Origin: Candidatus Goldiibacteriota bacterium
Lineage (GTDB): Bacteria; Oederibacteriota; PGYV01
DNA: 56,339 nucleotides
Assembly (NCBI GenBank): GCA_016937715.1
Contig: JAFGWA010000086.1
Span: 1-56,339, forward strand
Direction of reading: 5' to 3'
Under the pieces are notes generated by a model that did no database searches, was not told the origin of the DNA, and saw only the letters and a list, made by a program, of their open reading frames with translations. A program made the translations under genes and the position numbers. Each line of letters begins with the position of its first letter. The first letter of the stretch is position 1. Below are positions 9,101 to 21,100 of this stretch, in pieces.

Positions 9101-12100
9101 GTGTAACTGTACAGGACATAACAGTTACAAACCCTCCGGGTATATATAATCCGCACGCGGAAAATAATATTTTTAAGGATGTAACCACTCTTGTTGCCAA
9201 TGTCAATGTGGACGGAGAGCCGGTTGTATTTCAGATATATGAAGCAGCGGTGGATGCGGACGGCAATGTGACCGAAGGGAATCTTGTAAATGAACTTTCA
9301 GGCGAAATTAAAGAAGGATTAAGGTTTGAAGCCCTGTTTGACAGCGAGGGATTTGCCGACGGGCACTATAAGGTGAAAGTATCAGCAGGAGCATACAACA
9401 AGGAATTTATAATAAGAAAGCATTCTACAAGCGCCAATATAACAGCTGAAATTAATAAACCTGAAACAGCAGGCGAAGAGGATATGGTTCTTGGAAGGGT
9501 GTTTGTAACGGATAACGTGCCCAAATCGCCAGTTCCTCTTGAGCTTGGGGAATATAAGCTTTACCTTCAGACTGATTCCAATCTTGAAAAGCTTATAGGC
9601 GGGGGAATAGTAAATATAGACCCTGAAAACAGGCTTGGGGATATAAAACTTGATGACCTGCAGGGCGATGTGCTTAAACTCAGGCTTGAAGCGCAGGATA
9701 ACGCCGGGAATGTTTTATCTCCTGCTGTGACAAAAATGTATTCGGTGCCGTTTATTCCAAAAGTGGAAGCGTCCCCTAAATCAATAATGTACAATACTGA
9801 CGATACTGTAAATGTAGATTATTACGTTAATAAAGCGGTTACAGCGATAAATGCGAAAGTGATTAATTCTGCCGGTGAAATAGTAAGGAATAATTTTGTG
9901 TTTGATGAAAGCCTTAAGTCGCCGGGCGCTCACAGGATAGTATGGGACGGCAGGAATAATGCCGGTTCTGTATTGCCTGTCGGAAGATATACAATAACAA
10001 TGATATTCAGCGGGCCTTCATACGGCGATTCAAAGAGCGACCAGGTAAGTGTTAATTATTCTGTTACAGAAACAGGGCTTCTTGGACAGGTATATCTTGA
10101 AGATAATAACGAAAGTAATGTTATGCTTAAACTGCCCAAACCATATTTTGAATACAGAGTCTCAGGCTCCGGGGAATATGATAAGCCTATGCCTTTCAGA
10201 CTTTTTGTGCAGGGTTCTGCCACTGAAGGATACATAGAGCACGGATATACAATACGTGACTGCAATGCAACTGCAGATACGGACGGGTATGGTTGTAACT
10301 GCACAACGATTGCAGGTGTAAGAGTATGCAATGACAAGTGTCGGGATTCTGAATGGGAAGTGGGATTGCCGTGGAACAGCCTTGTGAGGTGGGAGTATGA
10401 TTTCGGAGGGTTCAATAATTTTGGGTGCCCCACTCTTGGTGACAATGCAGACTGGGAGATAAGCCTGAATAACGGGCGTGTAGGCGGTGAAGATGACTGG
10501 TGGGGAAGGTTTAATGCGGAGATAGGCGATACGATAAAACCCCATACATGGGCAAAAAAGAATTTGTCGTGTGTTAATCCTGTCAACTCAAACATAATAG
10601 TCCTTTATCCTGGGATTAATTCCATACATCCCCGAAGAAAAGAGAATGTTAAGAATAGTCAGGAAATAAAAGATATTTTATACAGGCACGGGGATCTTAT
10701 AAATCTGTTTAAGATAGAATTTTTGCCTGATAATTATGGCGGTATAAATCTGGACACAAGAGGGCTGCTTGACCGTACAAAAGACGAACCTATGCAGGGG
10801 CTTATAGAAACTAACCTTTGGAAAAGCGATGGTTCAGGTGAAATAAATGTCACTGAAGACGATGCTGTGAGGCCGGCGCCAAAATATTCAAATCCTGTAC
10901 TGGAAGGAATAATCACAGGATTCACCGGGAATTTATATAACACCGGGGCTAGATACTATAATGAAATTAATTATTCTTACGGGAACAGAAGGGAACCTTC
11001 AGGAGAGCCTGCCGGGCCTGAAATGCAGATAGGGTATCAGGAAGGTTCTATAACTTCAAGATATGGGTCATATGCAAGGGTCACAATGGCTGCTGTTGTA
11101 AATTTCAGATATGAATCAAATAATTACAGGGGAACTGCGCCTGCGTTGAATAAAGTTGTGCTGGAAATTCCTTTAAGCGGTAATGAAGGAACACAATATG
11201 TAACAGGACAAGTACCGATGCTTGATACAATAACAGGAAAGCTTGAAGAAATAAGGCAGGATACAAAGAATAAGGTTATAAGTACAGTAACAAGAACAGG
11301 CCTTTTGTATGGTTCGGAGGACTATCTGGAATCCTTTGATATAAAGCCGGAAATACAGCCTGACAATTATCTTGTGGAATTTGAAGTATTAAATAAGAAT
11401 TATGACAGGGGAACTTATACAATAAATTATTCCGCAAGGCTTACCATAAAAAAGAGATATGATTCATGGTCTTTTGCGGGAAATGTCCATGACAATGTTA
11501 TTGATTTCAGGAACAGGGAAGGTATAGAAAATAATATTTTTGAAAGTATTGATGATAACGAAAAACAGTTTGTTCCTCCTTTCCCAAAACAGGAAGAGAT
11601 AGATCAGATAAAAACTATATTTTTCTCAGGACCGGAGGACCATATGTACCCGCTGGGGCCGGATAAAGTGCCGCACAAATCCTCATGGACAGTAAACGGG
11701 CCTTTTTACCCTGAAAGCGACGAAATAGACCAAGATATAATTCTTTCTGAAAGATTAAAAGGGATTTATTCGGAAGGTGACAAAAATTATACTCAACAGT
11801 CTAATTCCTATACAATAGGATTTAATTCCAACGGATTGTCCTCGGACGGATACATGGCAGGTAAGGTTTATTCCGAATATCCGGGCGACAATCTGGAAAT
11901 GCAGTTAAGAAAACCGTCCATAGAGCCGTATGAGGCAAGGACATATATAAAAATTATGGGTGATACAAGCGCCGGTGAAACTCCCGAAGAATCTGTGGCG
12001 GATTCTGAAACCCCGGGTCCGGTTGGATCATCATCCCCTGTTGTATTTAATCCTTCATACTATACTCTGGAATACAGGAAAACCAATGCGTCAGAGAATG

Positions 12101-15100
12101 ATTCATATCATCTGATAGCAAAAATAAGCGACGATCCTTTAACGTCTGATGTGAACGAGACGGTTAAGGACGGTATTCTTGGTTACCTTAATGTAAGGGA
12201 TAAAATAGGGTATTATACGATTAAACTTACAGTGGTTGATACGGCACAGAACAAGGCGATAGAAAAATATAAGCCGGTTATAATAGGGCATTATATTAAC
12301 AGCACAACAGGAGGAACAGCCACTGATGCTTACAAACAGTGTGAACTTTTGTTCCCTAAAGGCTCTGTTAAAAATGACAAAGTTGTGACAATAACACCGG
12401 TTAAACGCACGGAGATTCCGGTTAATCCCGATAATTTTGTGCCTCCGGGATTAATATATTCATTTAAAGCGGCTAACACAGGAAGTTCATCGCCTGACAC
12501 GCTTACATCAAATGACTTTTTCCAGAAGGGCGGTAAGGTTCAAAAGCCCGCGATAATGACCCTTTATTACGATCAGGTACAGGTTGAAGGTTTGAATGAA
12601 GAAATGCTTGGCGTATATAAGGTGCACATTGCTGACAGCGGTAATACAGAGGTCATGAAGGTGAATTCCGTAATAGACAAGGATATTAATGAAGTAAAAG
12701 CGGAAATAACCTCGTTCTCATCAGTATTTCTTATGCCTGATTTCAATCCGCCGGCGTTTGAATTTTATGCGGCGCCTGACCCTGTAGCTTCCGGAAGCAA
12801 AGTGACGGTATATGTTAAGTCGAATAAGAACCTGAAGGACGGGCTGCTTACAGGCGATGTTTACTGGCCGGTGGAGGCTCCGACTCCTGTTCCTGTTTCT
12901 TTCACAAGGATAGACAAGGAGTATAGGACGGGTTCTCTTCAGGTGAAATGGAGGCTTCAGCCGGGATTGGAAAATGAATATAAATTTGTTCTTGACAGGT
13001 ATACGGGAAGTTCAACTGCAAGGCAGCTTCCTAATGGAGGAATAGCAAACACAGAACTTATCGGTACAAATATAATAATAAACGGAAATAATTATCTGAT
13101 AAATAAAGCAGGAGTGGCTGTTGAATATGCAGAAGACGGTTCTGCGATAGAAAAATCATTCTGGGTAACCGTTAAAGATGGCACATCAGAGGAAGAAGTT
13201 AAGGTCAGCGATATATACAGCGTGAATGGCGCAAACACATGGTCCTGGACAGGAAACGAAGGGGCTGTAACAGGCAGTTTTGTATTTAACGGGCAGGGTT
13301 CTATTAGGCTGGTCATTGTGAAAACAGAACCGGGTGAAAGCGTATCAATACCTCCGGCTGTGTGGTGGCATAATAAACGGTTTAAAATAGAGGGAATAGA
13401 CGGGGATTATTACCTGACAGATGTTAACGCGGACGGTTCCGAAATAACAGGTTTTGAGTTTAGTGCTCTTTTACTGAATGCTGAAGGCCAGCCGGTGGAA
13501 GTTACGCCTGTCATGGAAGGAAGAAAATGGACTGTTTACGCGCCTGTAAATGAATATTTAGCTGTGCTTCAGGTTCCGGGAGGGCTTGAAGGTAAAGCTG
13601 AAGTGCGTTTCAGCGGTATGGATGCGGAAGATACACAGGGTAATGGCAAAGGGTATTTCCGTATAGAAAAAGACAAAGGCCCCGTTACCCTTGAAACCGA
13701 CAGGGATTTGGCCGGTCTTGGAAAGACTGTACTAATAAAATCAAAATCATATATAGCCGGATGCCTGCCTGAACTGACGCTTCTTGTGAACGGTTCCGGG
13801 GAAAATATTGCTGATGAATTAATAGTAAAAAAGGTCGTAATACCGGGAACGGACATTGAAACAGGGGAAATAGTATATGAATTTGCGGTTCCGGAAACTG
13901 AAGGTGAGGATTATGACCTTGTAATCAGGGCGTCTGTTAATAATAACGGCTCAATAAGCACTGTTGAAAAAACAGTAAGAATAGACAGGACAAGGCCGGC
14001 ATATCAGGTGGTAACAGATTCTAAATTTGAAATTGCGCCTGCTGCAACGGGCAGGATATTTATGAATGTTATACCTTCTGAAACACTTCTTGAACCGGTT
14101 AAGTTAAAAGCTGTATTTGTAACTGACGGGATAAGCGAAGAAATACCCGTAATAATCGAAAATAACGGCAGCTATTCCGCGTTTGTGGAAGTAAGGCCTA
14201 TATTTAAATCAGGGCCTGTAAATTTTGAAATTACCGGAACTGATATGGCCGGAAATTTGGGTGTATATGTGTATGAAGCAGAAATTGATACAAAGGCTCC
14301 GGGAATGGTTAAGGAACTTACATATATAATGGTGAACGGCGTTCCTGAACTTTCGTGGATTTCGCCTGATGATGACGATGTGAAGGAATACAGGATATAT
14401 AAGGATGATGTGTTAGTAGGTGTTGTTCTATATGGCGTTAATGTTTTTACTGATTCTGTGGTTTTACCGCAGGGTTCTAAATGGGCATACTATGTTACAG
14501 CGGTTGATCGTTCCGGGAATGAGGGCCTGAAGAACCACATAGAGGCTGTCTATGATGATCATCCTCCTGTTTCGCAATTTGTTAGGGAAAGTTCATTAAT
14601 AAGTATATCTGCTGTCGATGATGTTTCAGGCGTGAATAGGATAGAATATTATCTTGATTTAAGTGATACGGCAAGAGATTCTACGGAGATAATGCCGAAA
14701 TTAAAGACTTATTCTGTATCGATTAGTATACCTATAGAAAATGAATACTTTGTACTTTATTATAGAGCTGTAGACAATAATGGTAATATAGAAGAACTTC
14801 ATAAAGCAAGAATAATGATAGATACAAAACCTCCTTTGATACCTATAACATTTAACGAGTGCTATGCGTATAAATCAGACCAGCTTATGACTATTGATAA
14901 GGGGACTGCATTTGACAGACAGCAGATAATAGATATGCTAAGGGCGCAGGGTACTTCGGAAGATCTTATGAACTATATAGAGGGACTCCCTGCTGAAAGC
15001 TCTCCTGATGTGTATGATTTCTACGACTTTTATGATGTGCTGTACGGCAACAATGCCCCTTCTGCATCAATAACAAAGGAAGAAGCCATACAGCTTCTTA

Positions 15101-18100
15101 CATCACAGAATGCAGGAGAGGAACTTATAGACAAGGTAACAGCAATGACCGACGAAGAGTTCTCTGATTTTGTAAAAACGTGGAGGCTTGAAGCAGGGCC
15201 GGTCATGAATGTTTATTATCTTAGCAGGGCAAATGGCTGGATAATGGCAGATTACGGATTGTTAACAAAAACTCCTGTAAGTAGTTTTGACCCAAACAAT
15301 ATATATGAGGTAAGATACAGGGTATTCCCCATAGGGGTGGATCCTGATCAGTCAGAGACAAAGCTGTTATGTCAGGTTGAATGGCCGCCTAAAGTGCCGG
15401 GTTTACCGTCAAGATGTGTGGGTAACTGGTCTCCCAGAGTAGAAGCTGATACTATGAGAGAAGGAATAAATACAATAGAATTTGCAGCAAAAGACATGCT
15501 TAAAAATGACAGCGGACTTAGCGGCTTTGGACCGAACGTAAGATACTTTATTGTTGACGGTACGCCTCCGGCTACTTTAATGTATGTAAATGAGGAACGA
15601 GTGGATACAGGCAGTATTGATCTTGCAGGAGAAGGTAATGTCACCATAAGCCTTTCTGCTGAAGACCCGAAAATAAACGGGCTTAACGGGTCCGGCATAT
15701 CCAGGCCTGACATGGTATATCAGGGCGGATGGTGCGGAGCTACAAGAGGGCGCATATTTTATAATATAACCAGCGGTGTTGTGCCGCCTGGGACATATCT
15801 TTCATTCACTGAATATATGGGGCAGATAAACTATACCCTGACTTCTGATGTTACTGTTACGTATTACAGTATTGATAACGTTGGAAATGAGGAAGTGCAT
15901 AAAACGGTATACATTAAGTTCAATAAGTGCACTCAGCTTGATACGGACTTTGGTAATGCGGGAGTTTATAATTACGGTACAGGTGCAGTGAATTCGGTCA
16001 AAAGAGACGGGAACGGAAGGATACTTGCTCTTGCACAGGACGGCAACGGGCTTAAACTTGCAAGGCACAATACAGACGGTTCGGTTGATACAGCATTTGC
16101 TTCTGCCGGTATATATTCAAGGGTTGACATGACAGGCGAAGATGCAGCAGTTGCTTCTGACGGGAAAATATATGTCACAGGTATTATGAACAGCGTTACT
16201 GCGGTTTTAAGGCTTAATACTGACGGCAGTGTGGATAGAGGATTTGGCGCGGGTGACGGTGATGGTATTGACGGGCTTGTCTTAATACCGGATACAAATC
16301 CAAGGGCTGTTCTTGTGGAACAATCGGGTAAGCCCATACTTGTATGTACCTATACATCCGGCAATATGGCGGTTGTAAGGCTTAACACTGACGGGACAAT
16401 TGACATTTCTTATTCTTCCGGTGATGACGCGGTTGACGGAGTTAAAATATTTGATACCGGTTATAACGCCACATATCCGGAGGCAGCGGCTTTTGACAGT
16501 TCAGGAAAGCTTGTGATAGCAGGATTTACGTACATGGGGACAAGCCTTGAAATGCTTGTTGTAAGGCTGCTTCAGGACGGAGGCCTGGATATGGATTTTG
16601 ACGGCGATGGTTATATGACAAGTAACCTTTCAGCCAATAGCGGTGATTTTGCATATGGAATCAGCGTTGATTCTGCTGATAACATATATGTTTCCGGTAT
16701 GACAAATGCCGGGGGAGTTGACTGTGCCGCTGTATGGAAAGTAAAGGGAGGCAGTGCTGCCGATGCGGGGTCGCTTGATACGTCTTTTAATGGAACGGGA
16801 TATGTGGTTATATCTGCTTATGATGGAACCGGCTATTATTACAGGGCAAGCGCGGTAAAAGCGGCTGAAAACTGTGATTATGTATATGTTGCGGGAATAA
16901 AACGCAGCAGTAATCTGTCTGTTTATTCTGTCTTTGTTGATATTTACGGAACTGACGGGAAACTTCAGGGTGTGCATAATATTTACACAGGGTTGTACAG
17001 TTATGATGGGGCAAACGCAATTGCGGAAGATGATGCCGGTGCTATATATATTGGCGGTACTTCGAAAAATTCATCAGGCAGTATGGATGCGGTTCTGCTT
17101 AAGTATGCCAATACGTGCGCTTCTTGCGGGACGACAATTGAAGAACATACGCCGACTGTTACTCCTACTTTCACTGCTACACCGACTGTTACTATGACAC
17201 CCACTATGACAGCAACGCCGACAGCCACATCCACGCAGTGTGTAAGGAAAGATGCGGAATATGGGTTTAATGGGGCTGCTGTTTATCATTCTGTATATGG
17301 AAACAGTTCATTTGCCGGGATTATTCCTGACGGTCAGGGAGGTATGTTCGCGGCTGCCACTATACGCGGTTCGGGAGACACTGATGATATAGCGCTGCTG
17401 CATTATAACGCTGACGGGACACAGGATACCGGTTTCGCCGGTACAGGTATGGTTGTATTTGACGCCGGATTCAATGATACGGCGTATTCTGTTAATGCCG
17501 GAAATGACGGGGATATATTAATTGCAGGTTCGTCAGGCAATGGATATGACACTGATATTGTTATTCTAAAGTATTCTTCATCCGGCGGGCTGATACATCA
17601 GTACAAATATGCCGGGCAGGGAAACGCGGAATGCCTTGACGCGGCTGTTGTTTCTGACGGCAGTATTTATGCGGCAGGTTATGTGTACAATAATCTTACT
17701 GCAGGAAACGATATAATAATATTACGTTTTATGCCAGATGGACAGGTTGATACCTTGTTTGGTAATGGCGGTATTGCAGAAGAAGGCGGGTATGTTTATT
17801 CAGCTGCCGGAACCAATGATTCGGCTGTTGCAATAACGCTTGATGTATCAGGAAATCCTGTAATAGCGGCAAATATAGGGCCTTCAATGGCGGTGCTTAA
17901 ACTTGACGGTTCCGGCGCTTTAGACACAAGTTTTGCTGCAAATGATTTGGACGGAGTTAATGGCATATATATATATGAAGATTCAAAGTATAATGGCGCG
18001 AAGAAAATAATTGTGGATGCGTATGATTCGATATATGTCGCGGGATATATAAACGGCGGTATTAACGCTTATAGCAGTGACGATATGGCACTTTGGAAAT

Positions 18101-21100
18101 TGCTGCCTGACGGCACTCCCTGCAGGGCCTTTGGAGCAGACGGAGTGTTTGTAATGAACGGCATTTCAGCGTCTTCGGTGGATTCAGCAAATTCAATAAC
18201 ATATGATGAATGCGGAAGGCTGCTTATATCCGGGCATAGTATTGATTCGTCCGGAGGCAGGGATATGGTGCTTGCGCGCCTTTATAGTGACGGTAGTATA
18301 GACAGCAGTTTTGGCAGTAACGGAGCGGTATATATTAACGGGACTGCCGGAGGCAGTGGTTTTGACGGCAGCAGGGATGTTTATACAGACGGATATGGAA
18401 CAATATACATTGCGGGTACTTCTGAAAATGTGTCCGGTACAAGGGACGCGGTTATTATTAAATTTGCGGATAATTGCGGTCCGTGTCCTACACCGACGCT
18501 TACTTTTACGGTTTCAGAAACGCCTACAATAAGCCCTACGTATACGGAAGCGGATACAGGTACAGTTACACCCACAATGACACCGACGCCTTCGCAGACA
18601 ATGACGATAACTATTACTTCCACACGTACGGCAACACCAAGCGCAACTCCTTCGGTAACAGTTACGCCTGAACCTGAAAGGTGTGTAATACCGGTTAAGG
18701 AGTTTAATTTTACAGGAAAAGTCCTTTATGATTCAGGTATGGGAATTGATGAATACGCAAGGGCGGTTATTATTGCGCGGGATGGAAGTGTCTACGCGGC
18801 AGGTAATCGTGTTGGTTCATATAACGGGGATTATATAAAAGACGGGATTGTATGGAAATATGGGAAAGATGGCGCGGCAAAACTGTCTCCTTTGGTATAT
18901 GACGGCGGCAGTTACGACACCATAAGGGCGCTTCTTGAAGGTGAAAATGGCGTTATTTATGCGGCAGGTGAATCGTATGTGCCGGGACAATCATATAATG
19001 CGTATATATGGGAAATTAACGGAGACAGGATAATAAATGCTTCGGGATTTGACGGCGGAGCACAGGATAGTATCAGGGATCTATTAGTGTCGGAAGACAA
19101 CAAGGTCTATGGCGCGGGTTACACGCAGGATGATTCAACAGAAGTTGTTCATGCAGCACTCTACAATTATACTGACGGTATTCAGCTTCAGGCGGTATAT
19201 ATGTCAAATATAAACTCGTTTGCTGAATCTGTTGTAGAAGATAATTCAGGCAACATTTGGCTTGCGGGATATATTGATACTGATAATGAACGGCACATGG
19301 CGCTCTGGCTGTATAACAGTATTGAAGGAATGCTTGAACTGGTATATGAAGCATCAGGTATTTATAACGCTGCAAAAACGGTTGTGGCAGATAATAGCGG
19401 AATTCTTTGGATATGCGGGTATAGCGGTTCTGTGGAAAATACCCATGCCGCGGTATGGAAATATGATTCCGGCATGGTATCTTTGGCTGCAGTAAGCACG
19501 GATGATAACTCATTGATATATGATGCGGATATTGATTATTGCGGAAATCTTGTGCTTGCAGGTTTCTCCGGGGATTATGCGTCTGTATTTGCTTTTGATA
19601 CAGAACTTAATACGCTGGAAACATCAAATATATACGGGATTTCCGGTTCTGGCGGTAATGCGGTAGATGTTGATAAGGACGGGGGCATATATATTGCAGG
19701 ATATGCTCAGTCAGGCGGAACAACGGATATGGCTCTCTGGAAATACGCCGATACATGCAAAAGTTGTTTTGCGACGCCGACAGCCACTGTGACGATGACC
19801 GTAACAGTTACACAGACTGTAACGCGGACGGTAACTGAAACGCTTACTTCAACATCTTCGTCTACTCCGACGGCTACAATAACGGTAACGCCGGAACCTA
19901 CACAGCAGTTAACGCATAAACTTAATCTTCAGGTAAAAGGAGCGGATGCATGCGGAGGGCAGGTTTTTGCTTATGATTTTAAAATAACAAATTATGACAG
20001 TGTTCCTGTAAATGTGCAGAATCTGCAGGTAAAGATGTGGTTTTATTCAGAGGACAATATAACTTTAAACGGAACGTATAACGGAGACGTAAGGGATTCA
20101 TCAGGTGTGTGGGTCGGAACGGCAGATTCCACTGTTACTGTAAACAACGCACCTTCATGGCCGTCATGTACGCAGGATGGAAATAGAAAGGCCAACAGAG
20201 AAGCTGTACTGTCGTTTACGTCGGCTGTTGTTCTTCCTGTGGGCGGTGGTTATGCGGAAAGTGTAGACGGACAGATACACAGGAACTGGCAGACGCCGTT
20301 TGATGAGAACTGCGACGATTATTCCAGGCTTGGTTTTACGGAATATACTGATACTCCTTATTTTGCTCTTTATGAGAATGGAGTGCTTGTTAGTGAATGG
20401 ACTTCGGCAGTAATAGAAGATAACAGCAGCGCCAAAGAACCTTGTTCCGTTTTATTTACTCCAACTGTAACGGCAACTGCGTCGCCGACATCTACGGCAA
20501 CAGTATGTCTTGTGCCTGATGATGGCTTTGGCGTTAATGGAGTGGTTTTCGCGGAGAATACCTATAACAGGAATGAATACTATGCGGGTATTGCAGAAGA
20601 ATTTTCAGGAGATATTGTATCGGTAATTAATTCCGAAAATCCTGGCGTATCAGGGACTGATTATTTAAAAATTATCAGATACAGCTCTTCGGGAATCCCG
20701 GATGAAAATAGCGTGCAGTATTCAATAAACGGTGATGTATATGCGGTTGACACTGCCGCTGACAGGGAAGGTGCGGTATGGATAGCTGTTAACAAACAGT
20801 ACTCTGACGGCTCATATTATGGCCCGGCTGTCCTGCGTTATTCAGGGGATATGGTACAGGAAGAAGGTTCTTTTACGGGTTATGCAGGTTCATCCGTTCA
20901 AAGCATAGATATAACACAGGATGGCGGTATATATACGGCAGGCATGAACATAGTTGAAGGAAATCTTGGCATTGTACTATGGAAGTATTCCCCACAGACT
21001 TCAAAATTTGAACTTATTGCTTCTTATGGCAGTCAGTCGTTTAATGCCGTTATTACAGGTTTGTCTCATGATAAGACAGGTAATATTCTGGTTTCAGGAT

